This document shows, piece by piece, positions 29,550-37,833 of a stretch of DNA of 64,000 nt (positions within the stretch are counted from its first letter, which is position 1; every line of letters begins with the position of its first letter). A program made the translations under genes and the position numbers. Source of the stretch: an uncultured Flavobacteriales bacterium (GTDB lineage: Bacteria; Bacteroidota; Bacteroidia; Flavobacteriales_D; Sanyastnellaceae); the NCBI GenBank assembly GCA_938085105.1, contig CALKGK010000035.1, forward strand, positions 1 through 64,000, read 5' to 3'. The notes below the pieces were generated by a model. The model had not been told where the DNA came from. It searched no databases and was given only the letters and a program-made list of their open reading frames with translations.

Positions 29550-30977
29550 TTATTTCGCAGACTCCTTGGCGTTTTCTTTATAGCCAAACAGTTGATTGTC
29601 CTTGATGATGGTATCCACATACGTAGGCACCATGTCTTCCCAACCTTCTTCGCCTTCTTTGATCATTCTCAAACACTCTCTTGAAAGGATGTTTAAGATC
29701 TCTTGGTTGCAATTTTCAATGTCTACAATCCGCTTATTGAAGGTGAGGTAGTTGAAGAGCGGTTTCAAACGGGGGTGAATTGGAGCATTTACGCTAGTAA
29801 GCATTTCTCCTTCTTCTTTCCAAGGATAGAGATAGATCTTCAAATCTCGTGAGAAGAGAATTCCAAAGGCTTCTAATATGCCTCCATTCAGTTCGCGGTA
29901 GTATTTCTCCTTAAAGACATCAAGCAGGTTGTTTACTCCCATAATGATGCCCATTCTGCGTTTCGTGTATCTAGAGAAATACTCAACGAGTTTATAGTAT
30001 TTCTGGTAGTTGGAGATCAGTACGGTTTGTCCAAGTGAACACAGGATATCAGCCCTGTCCAAAAAGTCCTTCTCATCAATGTCTCCATCGGTTTTGAGGT
30101 TGTTCAGGGTGATTTCAAACAAGACTTGAATGTTTTCAGGATCCACTTTTCGCTCGGCTTCAAACATCTGAAAACCTTTCATGATCATGTCGATGTTCAC
30201 CTTCGTAACGGGTCTGAAACTCCCGCGAATGGCCAAGATGTTCTTCTTATAAAGCACGTCAGCCGCTTGGAGGTTTCGTCCATCAGGTGAGAAGATCACG
30301 GCGTCGGTCATGCCGTTTTTCACGAGTTGGAGCGACATCAAACGGTTGTCCACTTCTTCGAAGTCCGGACCATTCATCTGAATCATGTCGATTTCCAACT
30401 GATCTCTCGTGAGGTTATCGTAAAGCGACAAAAGGAAGTCGCTTGGTGTTTTGTAGAAGAAGAAACAAGCGTAAATCAAGTTGACACCAAGCACCCCAAC
30501 AGAAGCTTGTTGAAGGAGGGCATCATTTTCATGAAAACGCACGTGAATGATCACGGTGTTGGGTTCCTTTCCTGCTTCTGTTTGAAATTTCATCCCAAAC
30601 CAACCATGACCTTGGATGGTTTTATGGAAGTTGATGGTGGCGATGGTATTGGCAAAGGCAAAGAACTTTTTGGTGGGGTGAACTTCCCGTTTCAAGCGTT
30701 CTTCGATCAATTGAAACTCATGGCGAAGCATATTGTCCAATCGGGATTTGCATACATATCGTCCTTTGGCTTCCTGACCATAAATGGCATCGGAAAAGTC
30801 TTTGTCGTAGGCCGAGAGCGACTTAGCGATGGTTCCACTAGCTCCTCCAGCACGAAAAAAGTGCCTCACAACTTCTTGTCCCGCACCAATCTCGGCAAAG
30901 GTCCCATAAAGGTCTTGATTCAGGTTCACCCGCAAAGCTTTTTGCGTGGCGCTCAGTACTACTCTGTTTAATTCCAA
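29550..30977 (-). CDS. Conserved Bacteroidota protein of unknown function
   Basis: A 475-residue soluble protein with no signal peptide or membrane segment. Its N-terminal part carries a striking motif LYGTFAEIGAGQEVVRHFF continuing RAGGASGTIAKSLSAYDK (about 22-60), then AIYGQEAKGRYV and NTIATINFHKTIQGHGW. The glycine-rich start recalls nucleotide-binding folds but fits no standard P-loop. I recognise it as a conserved family in Bacteroidota with inconsistent automatic names and no firm function. It is monocistronic, with its own promoter and terminator, and read convergently to rpoC. Confidence 0.75.
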   Translation of the reverse strand: MELNRVVLSATQKALRVNLNQDLYGTFAEIGAGQEVVRHFFRAGGASGTIAKSLSAYDKDFSDAIYGQEAKGRYVCKSRLDNMLRHEFQLIEERLKREVHPTKKFFAFANTIATINFHKTIQGHGWFGMKFQTEAGKEPNTVIIHVRFHENDALLQQASVGVLGVNLIYACFFFYKTPSDFLLSLYDNLTRDQLEIDMIQMNGPDFEEVDNRLMSLQLVKNGMTDAVIFSPDGRNLQAADVLYKKNILAIRGSFRPVTKVNIDMIMKGFQMFEAERKVDPENIQVLFEITLNNLKTDGDIDEKDFLDRADILCSLGQTVLISNYQKYYKLVEYFSRYTKRRMGIIMGVNNLLDVFKEKYYRELNGGILEAFGILFSRDLKIYLYPWKEEGEMLTSVNAPIHPRLKPLFNYLTFNKRIVDIENCNQEILNILSRECLRMIKEGEEGWEDMVPTYVDTIIKDNQLFGYKENAKESAK

Positions 30978-31002
30978 TGTGCCGATTTTTCGGGGTACTA
31001 TA

Positions 31003-31033
31003 CAAAGTTAAACCCTATGTGGGAGTTCAACAA
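31003..31033 (-). promoter_or_regulatory. Promoter of the conserved unknown gene (minus strand)
   Basis: On the minus strand TAACTTTG occupies 31010-31003, a perfect TAnnTTTG. TTG elements lie at 31033-31031 (spacing 20) and 31030-31028 (spacing 17). The predicted leader is about 20 bases long. Confidence 0.6.
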
Positions 31034-31127
31034 CCTTTTTATGTTTGTTTCAGAAAGAATCCTATTCTTTTCGAGCATTTTGATCACAGATGGTGGTCTT
31101 CAATGATGGTTTTGTAACTTGCGCGCT

Positions 31128-31895
31128 ATGATGAATGTTCGGTTTTTAGGCACGGGTACATCGCAGGGTGTGCCAGTAATTGCTTGTGAATGCGAGGTTT
31201 GCGCTTCTTCTGACCCCAGAGATTCTCGTTTGCGTTCTTCGGTTTTCATCAACAATGAAGACACGCATTTTGTGATTGACACCGGGCCCGATTTCAGAGC
31301 TCAAATGCTGAACAACAAAATCCAACAACTGGATGCCATCGTTTACACCCACGAGCACAAAGATCACATCGCTGGAATGGACGATATCCGTGCGTTCAAT
31401 TACAAGCAGCGTAAGGATATGGAGGTGTTTGCCACTCCACAAGTACAAGAGGCTTTGCAGCGCGAATTTCATTACGTCTTTGCTGAATATAAATATCCCG
31501 GCATTCCTGAAGTCAATTTGAACACCATCACCAAAGACCCTTTTGCCGTTGGAAGTTTTGAAGTGACCCCCATTGAGGTTATGCATTACAAGATGCCGGT
31601 CAATGCCTATCGAGTGAAAGATTTCACCTACATCACCGACGCGAAAACCATTGCTCCAGAAGAGTTGGAGAAAATTAGAGGTTCCCAGACGATTGTGGTG
31701 AATGCCCTCAGAAAAGAGGAACACATTTCCCATTTTAACCTGCAACAAGCCATTGAATTCCTTCAAGCGATGAAGCCGGAGCAGGCTTATCTCACCCACA
31801 TCAGTCACCTCATGGGAAAACACGAAATCGTAAGCAACGACTTGCCCGAAGGCATTCAAATCGCGCACGATGGACTCTCAATCGAAATTGACTAA
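31128..31895 (+). CDS. MBL-fold metal-dependent hydrolase (PhnP-like)
   Basis: A 255-residue metallo-beta-lactamase-fold enzyme. It starts FLGTGTSQGVPVIACECEVC, with the cysteine pair seen in PhnP-like phosphodiesterases, and has the dinuclear metal motif THEHKDHIAG (HxHxDH). Later ligands include D in YITDAKT and H in LTHISHLMG. PhnP itself cleaves cyclic ribose phosphates; the substrate here cannot be inferred. Two adjacent ATGs (31128 and 31131) are possible starts. The acyltransferase gene follows two bases after the stop, so the two are co-transcribed. Confidence 0.88.
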   Translation: MMNVRFLGTGTSQGVPVIACECEVCASSDPRDSRLRSSVFINNEDTHFVIDTGPDFRAQMLNNKIQQLDAIVYTHEHKDHIAGMDDIRAFNYKQRKDMEVFATPQVQEALQREFHYVFAEYKYPGIPEVNLNTITKDPFAVGSFEVTPIEVMHYKMPVNAYRVKDFTYITDAKTIAPEELEKIRGSQTIVVNALRKEEHISHFNLQQAIEFLQAMKPEQAYLTHISHLMGKHEIVSNDLPEGIQIAHDGLSIEID

Positions 31896-31897
31896 CT

Positions 31898-32776
31898 ATG
31901 GGATCCAAACTCCTCTTCTCCTTGGTTTTATACCCCATCAGCTTGCTGCCTTATCCTTTGTTGTATGGCCTTTCAGGCTTTATTCGTTTTGTTCTTTTCG
32001 GGGTGATGGGATATCGGCTAAAGGTCATTAACGGAAACATAGCCCGTTCTTTTCCTGAGATGTCTTCAGCCCAACATCAAGAAATCTCCAAAAAGTTCCA
32101 AAAGCACTTCTGCGATATTATCGTGGAGAGCTTGAAGAATTTTAGCATTTCAGAAAAAGCTGCTGCACAGCGCATGAAGCCTGAAAATGAAGAACTTTTT
32201 GAGAAGTATAAAGACCGAAACATCGCCATTGTGGGCGGACACCATAACAATTGGGAACTATATGCAGTGGCGGCTGCACTTCACATCAACATGCCAATCA
32301 TGGCCATCTATAAGCGCCTTAGCAATGCTTTTTTTGATGAGAAGATGAGATCCTCGAGAGGAAAGTATGGACTCACTTTAATTCCAACCAAGGAATCATC
32401 AGAATGGATGAGGGTGAATGCTAAAAATCCAAAAGCAGTTATTTACGGCATCGATCAGAGTCCGGCCAATCCCCAAAAATCCTACTGGATGAAGTGGCTC
32501 AATCAAGAAACAGCCATGTACTACGGCGCAGAGAAACATGCCAAGGATTTCGATATGGTGGTGATTTTTGGTTCCTGTAAAAAGATGAGACGCGGACACT
32601 ATCAGATCTCCTATGAACTCATCACTGAGAACGCCAAGGAGTATAAATATGGTGAACTCATTCAGACCATCAACCGCAAATTGGAACAAGACATCTTAGA
32701 GCAACCGGAGAATTACTTGTGGACCCACAAACGATGGAAACACAAGCGCCCAGAAGGGGTAGCGTTACATTCGTGA
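31898..32776 (+). CDS. Lipid A biosynthesis (LpxL/HtrB-type) acyltransferase
   Basis: A 292-residue inner-membrane acyltransferase that transfers an acyl chain to a lipid A precursor or a related lipid. An N-terminal hydrophobic anchor (about 5-45) precedes the conserved catalytic segment GGHHNNWELYA (the HX4E pattern of this family, about 111-121), and the later FGIDQSP-like block (YGIDQSPANPQKSYW) and the terminal PENYLWTHKRWKH segment are both family hallmarks. It is shorter than E. coli LpxL by a little, as is normal in Bacteroidota. Its 3' end overlaps the convergent gene by 12 bases. Confidence 0.9.
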   Translation: MGSKLLFSLVLYPISLLPYPLLYGLSGFIRFVLFGVMGYRLKVINGNIARSFPEMSSAQHQEISKKFQKHFCDIIVESLKNFSISEKAAAQRMKPENEELFEKYKDRNIAIVGGHHNNWELYAVAAALHINMPIMAIYKRLSNAFFDEKMRSSRGKYGLTLIPTKESSEWMRVNAKNPKAVIYGIDQSPANPQKSYWMKWLNQETAMYYGAEKHAKDFDMVVIFGSCKKMRRGHYQISYELITENAKEYKYGELIQTINRKLEQDILEQPENYLWTHKRWKHKRPEGVALHS

Positions 32777-33502
32777 GCTGAAATAGTCTTCGGCCAGCTC
32801 CACATCACTCAAGCTGCTTCCGCCTTTTACCGGATTGAGATCGGTGGTGATCATTCCCATATCGTGAATCGTGCTCACTTGCGCTCCCGATTTCAACGTT
32901 TTCCATCCGTCCCAAGTAGCTTCCAAACCGCCAATGGGTAGAATTTGAACCCACATTTTGTAGCTCACTGGTCTGTAATTGTCGTCCAATTTCCACAAAT
33001 AGCTATCGCCAGGTGTTGTTCCTCCCGATTTGTAGGTCACCATCAAGCCCAAAGACCCGTCTTCATAGAGGTAAGCAGAACGGTCCGTCCCAGGATCCAT
33101 TGCCTTGTAAGGCGCAACCAACCAAAAGCTATCGTTGCAGAAGAAGCTCCATGCACGTTCAAGAAGGGCTTTATCCGTGCTTAATTCCCCATCAACCCAA
33201 GCCTTGCCTTCCATGTGGTTTTCGGTTGGAATGATGACAATATTGTCACTCCACTTTACTTCCACTTGCTTGTTCTTCCGGTCCCAAACGTAATGGTGTC
33301 CGCCAGGAAAGCTCCATGTGAGGTAGTAGGTTTCTTGCCAAGCATCAATGTCCAGTGCCTGGAACATGTTTTCAGCGAGGAGTTCAGCTTCCTGACCTTC
33401 GAGTGTTTGGGGTTTATCTTCATTGATGGCTACTCCGAAAATGACCAAAGCAATGATGAGGAGAAGAAGAAGGAGTCCGGAAATTTTGAGGAATTTTTTC
33501 AT
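32765..33502 (-). CDS. Conserved envelope protein of unknown function
   Basis: A 245-residue protein with one N-terminal hydrophobic segment (about 5-26, ISGLLLLLLIIALVIFGVA) that is an uncleaved anchor or signal peptide; the rest is expected outside the inner membrane. The body contains many tryptophans (ETYYLTWSFPGGHHYVWDRKN, WSDN, WDGWKTL), suggesting a beta-rich fold, and the sequence is related in style to other uncharacterised Bacteroidota secreted proteins. No catalytic motif is recognised. It is monocistronic and its end overlaps the acyltransferase gene on the other strand by 12 bases. Confidence 0.75.
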   Translation of the reverse strand: MKKFLKISGLLLLLLIIALVIFGVAINEDKPQTLEGQEAELLAENMFQALDIDAWQETYYLTWSFPGGHHYVWDRKNKQVEVKWSDNIVIIPTENHMEGKAWVDGELSTDKALLERAWSFFCNDSFWLVAPYKAMDPGTDRSAYLYEDGSLGLMVTYKSGGTTPGDSYLWKLDDNYRPVSYKMWVQILPIGGLEATWDGWKTLKSGAQVSTIHDMGMITTDLNPVKGGSSLSDVELAEDYFSSRM

Positions 33503-33588
33503 GGCTGCGTTGAAATACTAGCTTATTTAACTCACGAAGGTAGGAGAATGTTTTCGTTTCTGAAGTCTTCAAAGTGTATCTTCGTGGT

Positions 33589-34866
33589 ATGAACAGCAAA
33601 CAACCTTTAGCCGAGCGAATGCGCCCCCAGAGCTTCGATGATTATGTGGGGCAAGAGCACCTCACGGGCAAGGATGCCGTTTTGCGAAAGGTGATTGAAC
33701 GAGGCAACATTCCGTCGATGATCCTATGGGGTCCGCCTGGTGTTGGGAAAACCACCCTCGCCACCATCATTTCAAATACCTTAAACCGGCCCTTTCACAC
33801 GCTCTCAGCCATTAACAGTGGAGTTAAGGATGTTCGTGAAGTGATTTCTCGGGTGGAAAAGGCAGGGATGTTTGGAGGTAACGCGGTTCTTTTCATCGAC
33901 GAGATTCACCGATTTTCGAAGAGTCAGCAAGACAGTTTATTGGGAGCCGTGGAGAAAGGAACCATTACACTCATTGGAGCCACCACTGAAAACCCATCGT
34001 TCGAAGTAATTCCTGCCCTTTTATCGAGAAGTCAAGTTTACGTTTTGAACGCCTTCACGAAAGAACACATGCGAAAGCTCATCGCACAAGTGATGGAGCG
34101 CGACGAATTCTTTCGAGACAAAAAGATCGAAATTGAGGAAGAAGAAGCACTTTTTCGCTTGAGTGGTGGAGACGGACGCAAGTTGCTCAATGTGTTTGAG
34201 TTGGTTGTGGAAAGTTCCGGAAAGGAAGAGCTCATCATTACAAACGACCTTGTGAACGAGGCCGTGCAGTCCAATCTTACCGCTTACGACAAAGGAGGGG
34301 AGCTGCATTACGACATTATTTCGGCCTACATCAAGAGCATTCGTGGGAGTGACCCCAATGCTGCTTTGTATTATTTGGCGCGAATGATAGAAGGGGGAGA
34401 AGATCCAAAATTCATCGCGAGAAGGCTACTCATTAGCGCCAGTGAGGACATTGGAAATGCCAACCCTACTGCTTTAGTCATGGCCAACAATGCCTTTACA
34501 GCTGTGGAGAGAATTGGTTGGCCCGAGGGGAGAATCGTTTTGGCCCAAGCTACCGTTTACCTTGCCAGTTCGGCGAAATCCAACGCAAGTTATGCTGGTA
34601 TTGGAATGGCACAATCCATCGTGAAGGAAACCGGAAACCTTTCCGTACCCCTTCATTTGAGAAATGCACCCACCAAGCTGATGAAAGATTTGGGCTATGG
34701 AAAGGAATACAATTACAGCCATGCCAATGCGGGCAATTTCGCCGCTCAAGAATACCTTCCAGATGAAATTAAAGGCAGCAAACTCTACGAACCCGGAGAC
34801 AATCCGCGCGAGAACAGTTTACGCCAATTTTTGAAGGAGAAGTGGGGGAGAAAGTATGGGTATTGA
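33589..34866 (+). CDS. rarA: Replication-associated recombination protein A (MgsA/RarA)
   Basis: A 425-residue AAA+ ATPase that works at stalled replication forks. It starts with PLAERMRPQSFDDYVGQEH, has Walker A GPPGVGKT at residues 48-55, Walker B LFIDEIHRF at 101-109 and the sensor segment GATTENPSF, then the C-terminal tetramerisation part with ISASEDIGNANP. Start at 33589 is used; a TATCTTCG element at 33577-33584 ends only four bases before it, so a very short or absent leader is possible. Confidence 0.95.
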   Translation: MNSKQPLAERMRPQSFDDYVGQEHLTGKDAVLRKVIERGNIPSMILWGPPGVGKTTLATIISNTLNRPFHTLSAINSGVKDVREVISRVEKAGMFGGNAVLFIDEIHRFSKSQQDSLLGAVEKGTITLIGATTENPSFEVIPALLSRSQVYVLNAFTKEHMRKLIAQVMERDEFFRDKKIEIEEEEALFRLSGGDGRKLLNVFELVVESSGKEELIITNDLVNEAVQSNLTAYDKGGELHYDIISAYIKSIRGSDPNAALYYLARMIEGGEDPKFIARRLLISASEDIGNANPTALVMANNAFTAVERIGWPEGRIVLAQATVYLASSAKSNASYAGIGMAQSIVKETGNLSVPLHLRNAPTKLMKDLGYGKEYNYSHANAGNFAAQEYLPDEIKGSKLYEPGDNPRENSLRQFLKEKWGRKYGY

Positions 34867-34900
34867 TGCACAAGAATGTGTGGAAATTGAATGATTCACG

Positions 34901-35566
34901 TCACTCTGCCCATCCGCTTCCAATGTACTTCCATTCCACATCATCTCCGGTGATCATTCCGTTTTGGAAATTGAGATCGGTGAAGACTTTGTGCACAAGA
35001 CCAATGTTTCTAGCGTAAACTTCAAAAGCAAACTCTTGATCAACGAGGTTGGTATTGTTCCGTTGATTGACCGTGATGGTTTCTCCCCAGGTGAGGTCAT
35101 CTAAAGTGTAAGGGAGATCTTTTCTCGAGTATCGATAATTCCAAGGATCAAGGGTGTTGTATGAATTTCCGTCCCACGTTTTTCCGTCCTCTGCAGGGAA
35201 AATCATTCGAACAAAACGTCGGTTTTCTTCGTCGCGTTCGGCTGCTGTAGTGGTTCTCCTTTGGCTCCAAACATCGGTAAGTTCCCAATCGTCGTCCAAG
35301 TTGAATTTTTTGTAGCGCTCAAGCCGCGTTGCTGGCTGGCCTTCTCCGTCCACAAAATCTTCGGCCACCAATTCTCTCAAATAAAAGTTAACGGTATCGA
35401 TCGTAATTCCGTAGTGAACACTGTCCACCTCATAATCGATGTACTTCCCTGATTCGTTCGGGAAAAAGGCATAGCCCAAATCAATTTCTTCAAAGTCGGT
35501 TTCGCTGCTGCATGCGGAAAACAGCAGGGCCGTCAGTGTAAAGTAGAGTAGGTAGTGCTTTTTCAT
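34901..35566 (-). CDS. Putative lipoprotein
   Basis: A 221-residue protein with a lipoprotein signal peptide (lipobox LFSA-C, residues 15-19). The mature part is rich in aromatic and acidic residues (DLGYAFFPNESGKYIDYEVDS near the start) and looks beta-stranded. I recognise no family. Its ATG overlaps the stop of the upstream MORN-repeat gene by ATGA, so the two are co-translated, and it is the last gene of the unit. Confidence 0.75.
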   Translation of the reverse strand: MKKHYLLYFTLTALLFSACSSETDFEEIDLGYAFFPNESGKYIDYEVDSVHYGITIDTVNFYLRELVAEDFVDGEGQPATRLERYKKFNLDDDWELTDVWSQRRTTTAAERDEENRRFVRMIFPAEDGKTWDGNSYNTLDPWNYRYSRKDLPYTLDDLTWGETITVNQRNNTNLVDQEFAFEVYARNIGLVHKVFTDLNFQNGMITGDDVEWKYIGSGWAE

Positions 35567-36621
35567 TTTTCTGTGCTTGATATCAATTCTCCCCCTTCAT
35601 ACACTTCAATGCGTATGATTCTTCCCTCTTCATTATAATACGTTATTTCTCCTTCAAGTTCACCGTCCATATAGTCTCCTTCGCGAGAGATTTGGGTTCC
35701 TTCCAGCTTCTGTTTGAATTGAATTCCTCCACCAGGTTGCGGTTTGTCGAGCGGAACTTTGGTCCACTCTCCTTGATCGTACCATTCGGTAAACGGACCG
35801 TCCTTTTTACCATCGCTGTAGTTGTGGTTGGCAGATGGGATACCGGAGTCATAATAATCCATGAATTCTCCGTTTTCTCTTCGTTCGGCTGTTTTTGTTC
35901 CCATTTTGTAGGCAGTCACGAGTTCAATGTCGCCTCCAGAGGTAAACTTGATCCAGGTGCCGTCCTTCATTCCACGAACATAGGTTCCTTGAATCAATTT
36001 CACTCCGTTGGGATGATAGTAAACAATGTCTCCATCAAAATCGCCTCGGGTGTAGGTTCCTTCTGCTTTGGGTTTTCCATTGTCGAAATACTGTTTCCAC
36101 GGTCCATCCTTTAATCCATCGCTATAGCGAGCTGTTTCCGCCACTTTACCATCGGAGTAGTAGGAAATGGAAGTTCCGTGGGGGATACCCATTTTGAATT
36201 CTTCTTCGGACACGAGACGGCCATTGGCATAGAATTTCCAAGCACCATCCTTCAATCGTTCAAGTGTACCTTCAACCAATTCAGCGCGATAGTGTCCTTC
36301 ACTCATCAGGGCCCCGTTCTTTTCATAGCTCTTAACGAAAGTGTAATCTGCTCCTTCAAGGTGTTTCACTTCCGACATTAATTCGGCACTATCGTAATAA
36401 AAGTTAAATGTTCCTGTAGGAGTTCCGTGCTCAAACTGGCCCGTGTAATAGATGATACCGTCCTCATAGGTACGCACCCAAGTGCCGTGTTTTTTACCTT
36501 GGAGATCAAGTAGATTGTAGTCTACGCCTGCCTTTCCTTCGGGCAAGCTAGGTGGCTGAGCAAAAAGAAAAATGCTCAGAAGAAACAATGATAGTGTAAG
36601 GGCTGTTTTGATGCTATTCAT
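35563..36621 (-). CDS. Secreted MORN-like (YwqK-type) repeat protein
   Basis: A 352-residue exported protein: signal peptide 1-22 (ending FLFAQ), then about ten imperfect repeats of roughly 23 residues built around the pattern DG.W..Y..NG......Y..G...G (for example LKDGPWKQYFDNGKPKAEG). Such repeats fold as an extended beta-hairpin ribbon. Automatic annotation often calls the family toxin-antitoxin YwqK antitoxin, but no toxin gene is next to it and the protein is exported, so that name is not supported. It is coupled by a four-base overlap to the following lipoprotein gene. Confidence 0.85.
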   Translation of the reverse strand: MNSIKTALTLSLFLLSIFLFAQPPSLPEGKAGVDYNLLDLQGKKHGTWVRTYEDGIIYYTGQFEHGTPTGTFNFYYDSAELMSEVKHLEGADYTFVKSYEKNGALMSEGHYRAELVEGTLERLKDGAWKFYANGRLVSEEEFKMGIPHGTSISYYSDGKVAETARYSDGLKDGPWKQYFDNGKPKAEGTYTRGDFDGDIVYYHPNGVKLIQGTYVRGMKDGTWIKFTSGGDIELVTAYKMGTKTAERRENGEFMDYYDSGIPSANHNYSDGKKDGPFTEWYDQGEWTKVPLDKPQPGGGIQFKQKLEGTQISREGDYMDGELEGEITYYNEEGRIIRIEVYEGGELISSTEK

Positions 36622-36669
36622 ATGGCTTTAAAACTAAGCATTTTCAATTCAATGCTTTAGGGTGAAACG

Positions 36670-36703
36670 TTGAGTTCTAAACAAAAATTGTTTTGTAATT
36701 TTG
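36670..36703 (+). promoter_or_regulatory. Candidate promoter of mdh
   Basis: TAATTTTG at 36696-36703 is a perfect TAnnTTTG element; the nearest TTG is at 36670-36672, spacing 23 bases (longer than ideal). It implies a GC-rich leader of about 60 bases, unusually long for this window. Confidence 0.45.
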
Positions 36704-36769
36704 GGCCGCGCCTGGGGATCGACCTCCGGTTTGTTTGAGTAAAATAGTATTCTATAAAATCCATATTCC

Positions 36770-37711
36770 ATGAAAGTAACCGTCGTTGGAGCCGGTAATG
36801 TTGGAGCAACATGTGCTAATGTCTTAGCCACCCGCGAAGTAGTAAATGAAGTAGTTTTATTGGACATCAAAGAGGGCTATGCCGAAGGGAAAGCACTCGA
36901 TATCTGGGAAACTTCACCAATCAACTTGTATGATACCCGAACAGTGGGTTCTACCAATGATTATTCCAAAACTGCAGACTCAGAAGTAGTAGTGATCACA
37001 TCAGGTCTTCCTCGTAAGCCAGGAATGAGCCGTGATGACTTGATCGCAACCAATGCGAACATTGTGAAAAGCGTTACCGAGAATGTAGTAAAATACTCTC
37101 CAAACGCAAAAATCATTGTGGTTTCAAACCCATTGGATGTAATGACCTATTGCGCTTATTTGACTGCAAAGATGGATTCAAACAAGGTTTTCGGTATGGC
37201 TGGTGTTCTTGATACTGCTCGTTACCGTTCTTTCCTTGCTGAAGAATTGAATGTTTCACCAAAAGACATTCAAGCAGTGTTGATGGGTGGACACGGTGAT
37301 ACCATGGTTCCACTTCCACGTTACACTACCGTTGGAGGTATTCCTGTAACTGAAATGATTTCAGACGACAAATTGAACGCTATTGTTGAGCGTACCAAAA
37401 AGGGCGGCGGAGAAATCGTTAACCTCTTGGGTACTTCAGCTTGGTATGCGCCGGGTGCTGCAGCAGCTCAAATGGTTGAAGCCATCGTTAAAGATCAGAA
37501 ACGCATCTTCCCAGTTTGTACTTGGTTGACTGGCGAATATGGTTTGAAAGACATCTACCTTGGTGTTCCTGTGAAGTTGGGTAAAAACGGAATCGAAGAG
37601 ATCATCGAACTCCAGTTGAATGCCGACGAAAAAGCATTGTTGGACGAGTCTGCAAAAGCAGTTCGCGATGTGATGGACGTTTTGGACAACATGAACGTAA
37701 TGGAGGCATAA
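36770..37711 (+). CDS. mdh: Malate dehydrogenase
   Basis: A 313-residue NAD-dependent enzyme of the TCA cycle, of the lactate-dehydrogenase-like MDH group. Dinucleotide-binding motif GAGNVG at 7-12; the substrate loop GLPRKPGMSRDD at 79-90 (R82 rather than Q indicates malate over lactate); catalytic histidine in MGGHGDTMVP. Monocistronic, with strong codon bias and a strong terminator. Confidence 0.97.
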   Translation: MKVTVVGAGNVGATCANVLATREVVNEVVLLDIKEGYAEGKALDIWETSPINLYDTRTVGSTNDYSKTADSEVVVITSGLPRKPGMSRDDLIATNANIVKSVTENVVKYSPNAKIIVVSNPLDVMTYCAYLTAKMDSNKVFGMAGVLDTARYRSFLAEELNVSPKDIQAVLMGGHGDTMVPLPRYTTVGGIPVTEMISDDKLNAIVERTKKGGGEIVNLLGTSAWYAPGAAAAQMVEAIVKDQKRIFPVCTWLTGEYGLKDIYLGVPVKLGKNGIEEIIELQLNADEKALLDESAKAVRDVMDVLDNMNVMEA

Positions 37712-37733
37712 GCCACCAAAGGACGATAAATAT

Positions 37734-37767
37734 AAAAGCCCTGAACGCTGTGTTCAGGGCTTTTTTT
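37734..37767 (+). terminator. Terminator after mdh
   Basis: AAAAGCCCTGAAC at 37734-37746 pairs perfectly with GTTCAGGGCTTTT at 37752-37764 (13 bp, loop GCTGT), with the T-run to 37767. Symmetrical A/T flanks make bidirectional action with the converging FG-GAP gene possible. Confidence 0.9.
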
Positions 37768-37833
37768 ATGTCATTTTTTGAAGGCGAAGGAGTGGATCGT
37801 TTAGGGGGCACGCCATTGAATACAATCGAAAAT

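Noticed and set aside
29417-29605. Short plus-strand frame downstream of rpoC
   Set aside because: It begins inside the rpoC terminator and runs through the opposing terminator and the end of the next gene; not coding.
30327-30971. 214-residue plus-strand open frame inside the conserved unknown gene
   Set aside because: The minus-strand frame has the conserved motifs, promoter and terminator; this one has none.
31146-31868. Long open frame opposite the MBL hydrolase gene
   Set aside because: It lies entirely antisense to a well-supported gene, and its translation is low-complexity in style with no family resemblance; a shadow of codon bias.
35563-36621. Toxin-antitoxin system suggested by the YwqK-type repeats
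   Set aside because: The protein has a signal peptide, no adjacent toxin is recognisable, and MORN-like repeats alone do not imply an antitoxin.
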